NCBI RefSeq assembly: GCF_000264905.1
Contig: NW_006763131.1
Coordinates: forward strand, 2,055,939 to 2,119,938
DNA length: 64,000 nt
Source of the DNA: Stereum hirsutum FP-91666 SS1
Taxonomy: Eukaryota > Basidiomycota > Agaricomycetes > Russulales > Stereaceae
Reading direction: 5' to 3'
Positions 1 to 12,531 of the stretch are shown piece by piece. A model generated the notes under the pieces. The model saw nothing but the letters and a program-made list of their open reading frames with translations. It ran no database searches and was not told the origin of the DNA. Both the position numbers and the translations under genes were made by a program. Position 1 is the stretch's first letter, and each line of letters begins with the position of its first letter.

Positions 1-3000
1 GTCAGACCAGTCCTTGAAAGCCGACTCGCCATTCGGCAAACAAATGTCTCGTCATTCCTGCTGTTTGAGGCCACGGAATACCTACAACTTGAAGACAAAT
101 CAATGCAGATAGTGCATCCTTGCGTTTCAGTGCTCAAGATGGGAAGAGAGAGCTGGCGCACCGCGTAGAGCACTGTCAGGACAGGGGCACTCGCTGCAAG
201 CGCCACGCTGTGTTCAAAGCGTTGCACTGACCCGAAGCAATTATTGGTTCAGCCCTGATGGACCGACCCACGCGACAGCGGATCAATAAAGGTAGCTCGT
301 ATTCAGCAATGAGAATGACCATTTGATAAAGCCTGATTACACTCAGTGCGAGATCAGTTTCTGGAAAAGATGATGCCATCTGAGACAGAATGTGCAGCAT
401 CAGCTCATCTGAGGTACCACGGAGGCTGCACGGCCTTGGTTATAATTGTCGGACATAAACCACGAAAACAGAAGAACTCGTAGGCAGGAGACTTCACTTG
501 TTAGGAAATGTCGATCAAGAAGACATCGGTGAGATGACTGAAATTCGGAAGAGGAAAAATCCTACGTCGTTGATGGCCTTAACAGAGACGATGCGGTGGG
601 AACCCAACGGCGCAGGCACCGAAAGGAGTTCACAACGTTGTTTAGCAAGGAGATATGTTCCTTAGCGAATGATAGCCTTCCGAATTGGTGAACAAAGGAT
701 GACGGCTAGATAAAGCCTTGAACCGTCTCTATCTGGATCGTGCTAAGCGCCTGCTTACCTGGATTTGCGCCTTATATTGAGGTCTTTGTTACAAAATTAG
801 CACTGTTCGATGTGCGGCGGAGATCGCTAGATCCTTGGACACAATCTAGTAAGTTCGATGGTCAAAATATTCCGAGGATGAAAACGGTATGATAGAACTT
901 GCTATTCAAGATCGAGAAGAGCTGCGGCAGCTTGGCACGAGATGGAAAACGAGTACCGGTCCGTTTCGCCCAAGTCATGATACACTGACTGAACAACCTA
1001 GTAGATGATTACCGGCGGCCATGACCCTTGACACTTCATACGCCATTGTCGGAGTCACACCTGCACCATGAGCATCGGTCTGGTCCATCCGATCTTCGCG
1101 ACGCCACTGGGATTCGGAGATGTCGCTGATTGCCTATAAAGAAGACGGTCACACAGACCATGTTATAGAATGAGTAGCTCAGAGATCCACCCACAAGGCA
1201 CTGAGAAATGATAGCACAGAATGGCAGAAGACACCGCCTACTTTGGATAGTATCGGTACCCTTGCACATAGCCAATGCATCATCCTCGTTAGGCGACACC
1301 TTTACCCGCTGAGGCCATTATCAGAGCCTCAAATGTGTCTCGGGCTGTCGCAGAGCAAGAAGAACTCGTGTTTGATGGCGCCCACACTGGTGACAGGGTG
1401 TCGCTCGTTTACGACGTGTTCAAGACTCTAAATGCTGTGCACGGCGCGCTGGCATGAATATGATCACGAAGGACCCGGAACAGGGCACATCAACGGGTCT
1501 TTGTGGCGTATGTAAGTACTTGGCGGCCAAACAAACAAAGCCAAATGACGCGGGGATCAACTGGGTGGCGTAAACGCCCGCCACAATTTGTTGGCCACAA
1601 TACTTATCTCGGTCGTGACACGGAAGGTTGTAACCGCACCGTGTTAATGCCCCAAGGGAAAATACATCGGGGTTATCGCGTTATCGTTTGGTGTAGCGGT
1701 TGCCCCATATTTTATGAAACTCTTTCGCCGCCCCAATATCTGAATCCCGAAAGGCACGACTCACACAATGTTAAATAATCGTGATCATGATACTTGGAAA
1801 TGAAGTGGCAGCATTCATAAGTTACATAGCAATCTCCACAGCGGTAACGCCCAAGGAGAAACGATAAAGTTAGAGATACGGGAGACAAGGCACTGACTAC
1901 GGACGTGGAGGCGTGAGACAAGAAGGAAGCCCATTCAGTCCATAAGAAAAAGACCGTACGTCACGGAGGCCGATGCGATGCGATGCGATAGATACGAATG
2001 CAAACTCAAGTCGAGTGGTCGGGAGATAATACTAATTTTATGCGCAAGTTCGAATGAGCCGACGGATCAGGATGCAAGAGAAGGCTGACGTGCTTCAAGC
2101 GTCAGGACGTACCGTCGAACAAGGGACAAGGTCCGAATTAACCCCTCTGCCTCAGAATTTCTAGGGCCTGTTTGGAGGCGGAACCTTTCGCCTCATGCTT
2201 GTGGGCTCCGTGTCCGGTGCTGATGAGTTCGCCGTCGACTATATCGAGCGAAGTATAGGATGCCAGGTGGGTCGATGAAATACATGGGGCAGGACCAGAA
2301 TGATCACGTACATTTACATTGTACTGTCCAAGTGGGGGCGTGGGCGGGCCCCGTCATCAGCTCTATCCAGCTCAATAAGTGGCCCTCATTGCGGCTTTGT
2401 AGATCTAGGACAGACGGCGTTGTAAGAGCTTTAAAAACAAAGCACGCGTGTTGGCTGCCGCTCACAGTTGTTCAACTGATTGGTGAAGATGGTGGCTAGA
2501 ATATAGAAAGGGTCAGCAGTAGGATGCAGGAGAACTGCACGAATGAGACTGACGGTGCGGGTCCATGTCGAATAGTCGGGTTCTTGGCAGGTCGGACAAA
2601 GGCCATTGTCGGCTTTATACTGAAGAAATGCTGCCAAACGGTCTGGCGGGCACGAACATTTGGCACAGTCCATGCTGAAGCATCGTGAACGATGGAGAGC
2701 GACCTCATGGTGTAATTTCACAGACGAACATTGGTGCATTGGAGAGTCGATGGCACGGCACCAGGATAGAATAACACCTATGGCGTCTTCGAAAGCAAAG
2801 CTCTACGAGAAGCCGTGAATATGAATGTCTGGACAAGGCAACCGCGGGCCAAAAAAAACGTCATGGTCTGACTCGGTGGGATTCTCATTGGAGGTTGGAC
2901 AGAGACCAATTGTTTGCAGCGACGTATAGCGAGGTGCCAGGCGGAATTGAGGGGCGAGGAGCAGTGATCGGAGTCGGCAAATGGTTGGCACGGGGTGAAG

Positions 3001-5405
3001 AGACGTGTCATAGAGCAGGACGCTTTGTCCACTGCAGCTGCACAGAACAAAGAGAATAATGGGGTCAGAAGCATATTTTGGTACTCTGCCCACCTCCAAC
3101 GAGAATACTTACAGGCATCATCATAGAGGGCAAAGAAGGCGACTACGTCAGCGTCGAGTTTAGCGGGTCAGATTGATTCAACGTGAGTTAGGCAGCAGGG
3201 ATTCATAAAAACCACACACGTGGATTAGGTGGGCAAAGAGAACCATCTTCCATCCCGATGAACCTCCCAGAGAGTGAGTGAAGATCCGCATCACGGAAGC
3301 AACAGCCCTCGTGCTTGGGCTGCTCGAAGACGCCCGTTCGCTAGGCAAGAAGAGAGATCTCGGCTTGACCATGAACATGCCCTCCTCACTCACGGCGCAG
3401 AACCATTGCATGGTTTTCAACGGCCCAGGCATGGATCATTTCAAACCCAGCTATGAGTCTGAGGGCGAAACTGTTCGATGCGAAATATGGACGTCTTTGA
3501 TCCATGCCACAACCCCTAAGCATCGATCGAAATCCGGACTGCACGACATCTTCTACTTCCTAACCGTGCAATTTCGGGTTAAATAAAAGCCTAGGCGATC
3601 CTTTCAGAAATGATTGCCCTTGGAAGGTCACCAAAGCGAAAGTTATGATCTCGTCGTTTTGCACACCTAGACACCACACCGATAGACCTCGGAGATTGTG
3701 GCTCTTCTGTCTGCATTTGAAATTATGAAACGTTCGGAAAGTAATCGAACAGTACCCATGAATGCTCAGCCTACCGGTCGTACCAGCTACGATTGTGATC
3801 TTGACTGCGATGGATACCGAGAAAAAAGATGAGTGGTCTGAGGGAGAAATTGAGGCGCGCGAGAGTTTGGTATGCGCTAGCATTCGCAGATCGGCAACTC
3901 AAGTAATAGCCCAAAGCGCCTGCAAGCTGCGACAAGGCCATGAAATTCAACGAATAAAATCTACGAGCAGCGACCAACCTCGGCGATCCGCGCTGTGATG
4001 ATCGTGATTAAGAACCCTCTTTCGGCCCAACCAACCAGGCCTTCTCCTTAAGGCATCACACGCATAGAACGAGACGAGAAACGAAGTGAGCAGAGGGACT
4101 AAACGCTGGTGAACTGTAGTCTGCGCCGCAGGGCCGTGGTGGCGTAGGACAAAGGGGTATCGGAGCCGGATGCTTGGACGGTGAACTACAAAGCGCTAAT
4201 TTCAAATATACCACGTTGTGTTCGCACGGCTGCCAGTGGGGACTGCACTCTGCACTTGTGAAGAGAAATACAGAAGCATATAGGGATTTCGTCAAGGTTA
4301 TAAGTATGCTTACCGGTAGCGCCTGGCTCTACCTCTTCAAACCAACTTTCCACGGTGGTGTTAAGGGGGTGGCAAATTTGTGGCGCACTGTTGTGAATAC
4401 TCATTACAGTACTTACTGTTTACATTTTTTGTGATTGTTCTGACTACGCAAGGAACACGGTGGGTGACTTCACGTAGCACGTCGAAGATGTTGATTCAGG
4501 TTTAAATCTTTCACCCTTTTTGACCAATGGGAATGGTCCAATCTAATCTGCCGAGAGGTCTACTATAAACATTATTTATTCAACTCCGCGGGAAGTCACC
4601 CAGTTGTAAGGCACGTCATCAATGACTCTATTTGTGCAGAAAGTTTCAAGCCGGTGACACAAACAGGCGCTCGACTTAGGCGCTTGAAAGTAATATCACG
4701 AGCGCTCTTGTTCTCAGCCACTATTTCGAACTTCAGGCTTAAGCGCCCACCAATCACAACCTTATGTCAAACTTACATACGCCACCTGAGACAGAGGCAC
4801 CTACAAAACCAGCAGCAGTAGGAAGCAGAGGATGTCGAAGTAGAATGCTCACCGCACTTTTTTCCAGTAGGTATTGCATCCACTGAAGACAGTTCAAGCG
4901 GTGAAAACATTCCACAACCGTGACGGCAGCGACAACAACTGCAGCAGTCTGAAACGCCACACCGAGATTCGAGAGCGTAACATATGCATCATCGCCATGG
5001 TGCAACGAGGCTCGGTATAAGTACACTGGCAAAATGCCGGGGCCGAATGAGTTGGTTGAACACTGATATCAGCGGTGGCTCCGGGTCGGGTCGAACGAGG
5101 ACGGTGTGCAGATGATGATGCGTGATGAATAGATCAATCATATGTTGTAAAATCGAGGAAGAGCGCGGATGACTCTGGCCAAGAGATGCATTGGAGAGAA
5201 AACACATTATTCAAGAAACACGCCCGGATCCTATGTACTATATTACAGTGTAGTATCGTGACGTCTAACGTGAATGCATTGTCCGTGTAGCGTGGGGACT
5301 ACTATGATTGTATGAGAGAAAGAAAAGGCATCAACCTGGAAACTGAATGAGCAAATAGCCATACGCAAGGATGTCGAATACGTATCAAGACGAGGTGACA
5401 CTTAC
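1..5405. other. Gene-poor left flank, no supportable gene
   Basis: No reading frame here combines length, splice signals and recognisable protein features. The open frames are all under about 110 codons, mostly without an ATG, and overlap on both strands. A short GATGC-type tandem repeat lies near 1971-1988. A hydrophobic stretch on the minus strand (about 4754-5036) and a plus-strand frame at 3278-3586 look mildly protein-like but could not be joined to other exons. The region may hold decayed genes or transposon remnants; I cannot identify any. Confidence 0.5.
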
Positions 5406-5770
5406 TCAAGCGACGCCCCACTGAATGAGAGCTTTCCAGGAAGCTATCTGCTTGGCTCCGCCTCTGTAGGTAGTGGAACCGGTTGCGATGTGCTCTCCGT
5501 TGTCTGAAAGATGGAAGAGTCCTGTTAGTTATACAGCTCGTTAAGACGAGTAGAATTTCATACAGTAGAGATAAGCGTGATGAGTAACCTGGTGCGCGGC
5601 ACCATCTTGTCCGAAACCCCATTGTAAGAGATGTGTGCTACCTCTCGCCTGAAGGTAGTTGTTGAGGTCTCGGACATAGTCGCGGCTGGGATCTGAGGAA
5701 GGAGAGTCAGCTTGAGACTACTGTGGCTAAAATTTAGAGTATATGACTAACTGAACGTATTCGTATTCAT
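5406..5770 (-). CDS. Small dsRNA-binding-motif (DRBM) protein, 81 aa
   Basis: Three exons: 5770-5752, 5692-5564 and 5503-5406. Phases match at both junctions (19+129+98 nt = 82 codons), introns are GT-AG, and the stop is TGA. The product is essentially one double-stranded-RNA-binding motif. The N-terminal helix reads DYVRDLNNYLQARG, beta strands follow around QWGFGQDGAAHQVTHHAYLY, and a C-terminal helix reads GGAKQIASWKALIQWGVA, the usual place of the lysine-containing RNA-binding helix (the family normally has a KK pair; here a single K precedes QIA). Such stand-alone DRBM mini-proteins are known in agaricomycetes without a firm function; RNA binding is inferred from the fold. A TATA-like box lies about 80 bp upstream. 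The 19-nt first exon is the least certain part, since its donor is GTTAGT. Exons 2 and 3 are strong. Confidence 0.82.
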
Positions 5771-7051
5771 TGATTGTGAGTGAAGGTATAAGGGTTTGTG
5801 ATGTGGGAATATGAGGTAGTGGGTGTTGGAGGAGCAACAAGATGTCTTGACTTATATACCTTGAACGATACTTGGGTCGGAGACTTCGTCTGAGCGGCAA
5901 CAAGTGAGGCAATTGTCCACATAACTATACGAGCATTCCGACTGATAGAAAACATAGCGAATAACAACCAAGGCTAAGCTCCGGATGCATCGTCTTCATC
6001 GCAGGGCCGAGGCGAAGCTAATGTCAGAATGACTCTACCCTATTACACCCAGGTCCTACAGCTCTTTCGTTCGTAAGATTGCTTTCCGATGTTCCGTCGT
6101 CGCAGATCGTTTGGTAGATATCTCTGAGAGTGCCAAAACAAGCCAGTTGAAAATCGCGAAGAAGGAGACCACGCGAGGTGTATTGCCGCTAAGTACGAGA
6201 GTCCACGGCATGGATACACGGAGAATGGAGCGAAAAGATGCTCAGCTATGACTCCGGTGGCTGAAAAATATACATGACCACACGATGGGTGCTTGATGTA
6301 TTGTGTGTCGGCCCCTATGCGAGATTTCAGACCGAGATACCAAGGTGGCGAAGCCCGAGATGACGTTTACCGGATGTGACACCAGAAAAGGAGGATGGTC
6401 AAGCAGCTTTTTAGTAGGCGCTTCGCTAAGGCGCCGCAGGTGAGCTGTAGGGGCGCTGCACAAAAAATACGACCAGTGTTCCGCCATGAATGCACGAACG
6501 CCGGTTCTGAGCTCACTTGACCGCAGGATTTCCTAGGTCGTAGCCAGAAACATAGAAGATACCGCTAGATGTTCTATTTGTGGGCTGAGCAAACATGGAT
6601 GATCGGAGCAGAACTATGACAGTCCCCGGATGTATTAATGGGACGCAACAGAGGACATAGCGGCTACTGTCTCGGCGGTCGAGGATGCGGATGTGGCAGC
6701 GATGTGGCTGAAAATATTGGTTTTTGGAGGGCGGGGACGACTGGAAGGTGGAGCACGTGGTGGCGGGCTTTGAAGCGCGGCAGACGCCGGGGGAGGGAGC
6801 GAGCAATCAGAGGCTGAGTGTGCCTTCGCGTTGTCCATCGTTCTTCTCCCCATTCGCTTCCCACACCGCTCCTCTCGTTCCCACCAGCCGTCCTCCCACC
6901 GAGCAAGCCTTTCTTTTCTCCGTATCATCTTGCCGTGAGTATATTTCCCTTCTTCCTGGCCCTCATGTTCCCCCTAGGCTCATCATCGACCGACCGCGGA
7001 CATCCAGTTTCCCAATCACACTCTCGTTCCCCACAAGCACACTCGAAAACA
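5771..7051. other. Intergenic; divergent promoters of the DRBM and G-beta genes
   Basis: No gene is supported. The right part (about 6800-7050) is pyrimidine-rich, as expected of a highly expressed fungal 5' UTR. A good donor (GTGAGTATA at 6935) and an acceptor (CAG ending at 7007) suggest a 5'-UTR intron in the G-beta transcript. Confidence 0.5.
5852..5858 (-). promoter_or_regulatory. TATA-like box of the DRBM gene
   Basis: On the minus strand TATATAA lies about 80 bp upstream of the proposed ATG of the small dsRNA-binding-motif gene. Position and sequence fit a core promoter element and support the gene model, but promoter activity is inferred only. Confidence 0.45.
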
Positions 7052-8355
7052 ATGTCTGGCCAGGGCGATATCCAAGAGAGGATTGCGGCCGCTCGTCGTG
7101 AAGCAGACAGCCTCAAAGAAAGGATTAGGGCCAAGCGCGAGTCGTCGGCCGATACCAGTCGTCAGTACCTCCTCTTTTTCGTGCACCAACGCATCCTCAT
7201 ATCTCCCCTATCGCTCTTAAGTTCGTGCCATGGCGGCCGAGGTCGACGCTCTTCCTCGTATTGTTATGCGACCCCGGCGCGCGCTCCGTGGTCATCTCGC
7301 AAAGATTTACGCCATGCACTGGGCAACCGATAAACGCCATCTCGTCTCCGCGTCTCAGGACGGAAAGCTCATCGTCTGGGATGCCTACACCACCAACAAA
7401 GTCCACGCCATCCCTCTTCGTTCCAGTTGGGTCATGACCTGTGCTTATTCGCCGTCTGGAAATTTCGTCGCTTGCGGTGGCCTCGACAACATCTGCTCAA
7501 TCTATAACCTTCACAGCAAGGAGGGCAACGGCATGAAGGGAGCCCGCGAACTTAGTGCCCACTCAGGTTACCTCTCTTGCTGCCGCTTCATCAATGACCG
7601 ACAAATCGTCACAAGTTCCGGTGACATGACGTGCATGTTGTGGGATATTGAGGCCGGTGTTCGTGTAGTCGAATTCAGCGACCACACTGGAGATGTGATG
7701 AGGTTCGCTGCTCGCTTACATTTTCTTAAGTCTACGCTTCTCTAAGCGCTCATCACGTAACCTTATACTATTTCTAGCTTGTCGCTCGGACCCAACCAAA
7801 ACGTCTTCGTTTCTGGTGCTTGCGACGCTACTGCCAAGCTCTGGGATATTCGTAGTGGCAAGGCCACCCAGACCTTCACTGGTCATGAGTCGGACATCAA
7901 CGCCGTACAGTGAGTGGATAGGAGTCGTTTAGGCCGGCTGAGGCACGATACTTACATAATCACACTGTGTAGATTCTTCCCTAACGGTGATGCATTCGCC
8001 ACTGGCTCGGACGACGCTTCCTGCCGGTTGTTTGACATTCGTGCCGACCGCGAGTTGAACACTTACACGCACGATAACATCCTGTGCGGTATTACATCTG
8101 TCGCTTTCTCCATCTCTGGCCGCATCCTTTTCGGCGGTTACGATGACTGGACTTGCAATGTCTGGGACACATTGAAGGGAGAGCGCGTTGGTGTGTTGAC
8201 TGGACACGAAAACCGAGTGAGCTGCTTGGGTGTCAGCACAGACGGCATGGCACTTTGTACGGGATCTTGGGATAGCACTCTTAAGGTCAGTCTCTTACTT
8301 ATTCGGGCCAGATCTTTGTCTGACAAGTATCATTTCTGCCTAGGTCTGGGCTTGA
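7052..8355 (+). CDS. GPB1: Heterotrimeric G protein beta subunit (WD40)
   Basis: Five exons (7052-7160, 7222-7702, 7778-7909, 7973-8285, 8344-8355) give 348 aa, the usual length of G-beta. The N-terminal ~40 residues form the amphipathic coiled-coil helix that pairs with G-gamma ([16 protein letters not shown]). Seven WD40 blades follow with family-typical stretches such as [71 protein letters not shown] and [12 protein letters not shown], ending in [10 protein letters not shown]. The last exon encodes only the final VWA and stop. G-beta acts at the plasma membrane with G-alpha and G-gamma; in basidiomycetes the closest known role is pheromone/mating and cAMP signalling. All junction phases fit. 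No abnormality seen. Confidence 0.97.
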
Positions 8356-9059
8356 GACAGCATCAGATCCCCGTATATTCCATACCCTTTTCTGGATACG
8401 CGTTACCTTTTTTTTGAGGCCTCTTGTTTATTGTATCTCGCCTCTTTTCCCGCGCCCTTGTATATCCTTCCTCTTCGCGTCCCACCCGTGCACCGTTTCT
8501 CTATTTTGATGGAACGGACGCCTTTGAGTCAGTCGTTACAGAACTTCTCCCTACCGGTTATGTTACCTCTCATGTGCAGGTTGTTCTACCTCTTGTGCTC
8601 GTCTTTCTCTCGTCGCGTTCCCGCTCTCTGCTCCGTTTCTCGTCTCTAGGTCTCATGTTCTCCACATCGTTATATATTTACCGTTTAAACGTCATCGCGC
8701 TTTCCCTCGACACTGCTACTTCTGGTATGCGATATATTCCCCTTCTTGTGGTCAACACTTCAGTTTTATCCCGGATGGTTCATTTCCTTCTCTTCGTCTC
8801 CTTCGTCAGTATATACAGCGAATAAACATCGTATTTCGGACAAACGTTTGAGTGTGCCACCCTATTGCACTATGCCGATGTGGCCCACGAGATGAGGACC
8901 GCCACAGTGCCACGCGTCCGGTGTTGGTCAACCGTCAACGTACAGCAGAACGCGGTCATACACGTAGAGCCGTGTCCTCCAAGTCCTCTCCTTGTCTCGC
9001 CCTCTCGCATAAAGTACCTCTTTGCATACCATCATAATCATTTTTGTATAGGAATATCC
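8356..9059. other. Intergenic, G-beta 3' UTR and next promoter
   Basis: Pyrimidine-rich sequence with many short open frames but no splice-consistent gene. It probably contains the G-beta 3' UTR and the 5' UTR of the following coiled-coil gene; both genes point the same way. Confidence 0.5.
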
Positions 9060-12000
9060 ATGTCGGACGATGACCGTGCCGCGAAGAGTGCAAGGGCGAA
9101 GGCTCTGGTGAGTGTTCAATGTTGTGCTGTGTGGCCACCGAGTTCGCTAATACCTTCGTCCCGTCTCTTAGCTTAACAAACGGCGAGCAAAGAAAGGTGG
9201 GGCGGCCCCTGCTGCTGGTGTGATCTCTCCCACACCGAGTTCTCCTTTGTCTCGTGCGTATTCTCCAGCACCAGAGTCAGAGGCACCTGCGGCGGAGGAT
9301 GAGAAGAACGACCGCGACTTGGCTGATATGTATGTGTCCTTCATTCTTCGGTGTTACGCATTTGCTTCGGTCATGCTCTGCTCCAATAAACTAATTCACC
9401 GACCTGTTTCATTCCCCTTACAGCTTCGCCAAACCCGAGCCCGGTCATCCAACCGCGGAAATACCATGGCTCTCGTCCTTGACTAGGGTAGACTCGCCGA
9501 GCATACCTTCAACTCCCCCAGTTATTCCCCCGCCACCCACCCAACTACCCAGATCCGTCTCGTCTCAATCACCTGTATTCTCACCTCCACCGGTGATTGC
9601 GCAGGCGCATTCATCACCAGCACCTGTTCCAGCGCCTACCACACCACCACCACGAAGACGAAGTCAGACCCCGGTGATGTCTCCACCCGCGGACGATTCG
9701 GAGAACCTTCGCTCCGTGGTCCAGAATCAGCAACAGACCATCTCGTTACTGGTTTCTGAGAAAGCATCACTCAGTGCGTCCTTGGAGCGTCTGACGGGCA
9801 TCGATTCCAGTGCGTCATGTTTTCTCTGGTCTATCTTCTGTTCCGCCAGCTAGCTATATTGGCTCGGACGCCACACGAGTGTGTATTATTACATTGATAC
9901 TGACTTCACGTATACATGCATGTATGAAATATAGAAACGCGCGATGTGGAGGCGCACTTGGAACAGGAAAGAGATGCCAGCAACGCACTGCGGGAACGAG
10001 TCCAACACCTTGAGCGCGATAATCAGAGTGCCACAGCTCGGATACAGCACTTGTCCGGTCGAGAGAAGGAGCTGGAGGACAAACTCCGAGAGCAGGTGAG
10101 ATCCTCCCGGCCTTGTATCCCTCACTCGTCCCTCGTTACGCCACACACCCACAATCGTCTTGCCTGAAGTTCTCTTCCATTCCAATCAGCATTACCCTTT
10201 TCTGACATTTGTTTCTCGGACCATCTCTCGCTTGATCGGTGCACTCCGAAATCTGACTTGGCTGATGCTGACGGGCGTAATATTTGCTTTCGTGACGGTG
10301 GTGCGGCGTCTATACAGGCTCGGGAGTTGCAGCTCACTTCGAGCGCTACTGAGGAACTTCGAACCCAATCAGAAGAATCTCAGAAACGGATCCGTGAGCT
10401 GGAGGAACAGATCCAAAGCGACGATCGCGTTGAGAGGTTGGAGTCAGAGTTGCGCAACGTCCAAGACCGTGCGAGTGAGCTTGAGTTTCAGATATCGAAG
10501 CTCAAACAGGTCAGTCGTTATTTCCGGTCCTAACTGGAAGTATCGTGGATGACGAGAGGGAAAAAATTATTTCGTAGACGAATAACAGCTTCAAGTCGGA
10601 GAAAGACGAGCTTGAAGCCCAGCTTCGCTCCAAGACGGAGTCCGAGGCCATATGGGCATCCAAGCACTCCGAACTCCAAGGTCGACATATGGACCTCCAA
10701 AAGCAACTTTCCGAGATCAATGATGCTCGCCAAGCGGTCGTCCAGGAAAAAATAACTCTGGAGTCTCGTCTAGCAGACCAACAGAAGACCATATCTGCTC
10801 TGCAGCAGGCCGCCACCCAAGCGTCTTCCGAATTCGGAGCAACGATACGACAGCTGCAGACGGCCCAGAACGAGCTCCGTATCGCCAATAGACGGGTGGA
10901 AGAGGCGGAGCGCACTCAGCAGGAGCTCCAAGCCGAGGGGACATCGCTCATGCGCTCGCTGGACGAGATGCGGCCCAAGATTGTTGAACTGACGGACATT
11001 AAGCTCGAGCTTACGGAGAAGATCAATAGCCTGGATAATTCGCTTCGCGAGAGGGACGGCGTCATTGCTCAGTTGGAATCGTCAATGCACGAGCTGCGCG
11101 AACAGAAGGGGATCGTGGACGAGCAACTCCGAGAAGTCGAATCACTACGGGAGAACGACCGTGCTACGGCAGAGGACAATGTCGCGGAACTGCAGCGCGG
11201 ATATACGGAGATGCAGAATGAGCTGGATGGGGCACTTGCTAGTGTCCGAGAACTGGAGATTGAGCGGTCGAGTCACCGTCAGACGGCCGCTCGCCAGTTG
11301 GAGGAGATCGAAAAGCTCACGTCATCCATTCAGTCACTGAAGGAGGAGGTTGCTTCGCTAAGAGGCGAGTTAGAAGAACGCAAGCTTGCAGAAGTTGAGA
11401 AGGAAGAGTTCCTTGAACGGGCTCGGACCGATGTCGAGGTATTGCGTGCAGAGGTCGCCTCGAAGGATGCAGAGATCGAGCAGCTGCGTGTTGAAGCATC
11501 GTCGACGGCCTCTCTCGCGGACCAACTCTCCCCTTCACTCAATCAAGAGATGGTCAGCTCGCTGAGACAGCAGCACGCGCTTGAGCTGTCCGCCTCCCAG
11601 TCCCAGATCCGTGCCCTCCAGACCACCGTCTTCGAGCTCGAAGCGAAGAACCATTCATTCCACCGGCAGATCAGCTCCCTCGAAGACCTCGTCGCACAAT
11701 TACGTTCTGTCTCGACTGTCAACAGCAACAACACCATGCCCGCACGCATATCCCCCAATCGGCCCATGTCACCTCCCTCACGTCCTTCCAGCCGGTCGAG
11801 GAACCACTCTGACGACCTCCGTCGGGCCTCCTTTGCACGCAAGACCAGCAATGCTACAGTCTCACAGCAGTCCTTGCCATCCCAATCCATCTTCGGTCAA
11901 AATCTCTCCGCCGAGACGCGCCATAAACGCAAGGTCAGCCTCAGCATGCTCAAGGCTCGAATCGACAGCGAGGTCGCTGCTGCCGCGACGGCGACCTCCC

Positions 12001-12191
12001 ACCCGCCATCTCGCGCCATCTCCCCGTCGCTCTCGCTCAAGGACGCGTCGAAGAGTGGTATTCTTGTAGCGCACTCTCATGGCTCTGAGGAAGGGCACGA
12101 TCACAGTCCCTCATTCAAACATCCTCAGTTCTTAGACGAGTCACATATCTTCTGGTGCCACTCATGTCGTGGAGAGCTGGTCGTTCTGTGA
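9060..12191 (+). CDS. Long coiled-coil protein, 852 aa, unknown function
   Basis: Six exons (9060-9107, 9172-9329, 9424-9809, 9935-10095, 10318-10509, 10578-12191), all phase-consistent. Residues 1-60 are basic/acidic (AKSARAKALLNKRRAKKG). About 75-190 are proline/serine-rich. From about 190 to 680 the protein is a nearly continuous heptad-type coiled coil rich in E, Q, L and R (LEQERDASNALRERVQ, LADQQKTISALQQA). A serine-rich linker follows, then a short C-terminus with WCHSCRGELVVL. The pattern resembles Golgi or cytoskeletal tethering coiled-coil proteins, but I do not recognise a diagnostic GRIP or similar domain, so no function is assigned. The 222-nt intron before exon 5 is long for this genome and could hide a small exon. 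Confidence 0.88.
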
Positions 12192-12531
12192 TGGACTATA
12201 CGTACCTGCGATACCATGCTATATGTCAGGTTTTTTTTGAGTTTTGTTTCTACATACTGACAAAGCACTGCTATGGAATTAATCATCACTGCGACGGAGA
12301 CTGACAAGACCCTAAAAATAAGTACATGTGCAGAAAATATGAATGACGGAGAAACCAAAAGTATCGCTGTCCATATACCGCCAAAGACTAGGAGAAATTA
12401 CGATCAAACAAAGATGAAGCGCTGGAGTTATTGCATGGGGTGTTTGAGTGGATGAGGAGTGGGTATGCTACGTTCAAGGAAGGCACATGTATATTTGTAT
12501 ATATGAGTATATTTAAAGACGGGTCGCGGAT
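12192..12531. other. Convergent intergenic region
   Basis: Short region between two converging genes, probably the two 3' UTRs. No gene or repeat seen. Confidence 0.5.

Noticed and set aside
2431..3099. Minus-strand frames with a few cysteine pairs (CAKCSCPPD, CPTCQEP)
   Set aside because: Cysteine spacing fits no zinc-binding family I know, and frames overlap without splice signals that join them.
3278..3586. Plus-strand 102-codon frame that looks mildly protein-like
   Set aside because: No ATG at the right place, no neighbouring exons in phase, and an equally long frame exists on the other strand.
4754..5207. Minus-strand hydrophobic frames suggesting a membrane protein fragment
   Set aside because: Two overlapping frames cannot be merged with valid splice sites, and only one short hydrophobic stretch is present.
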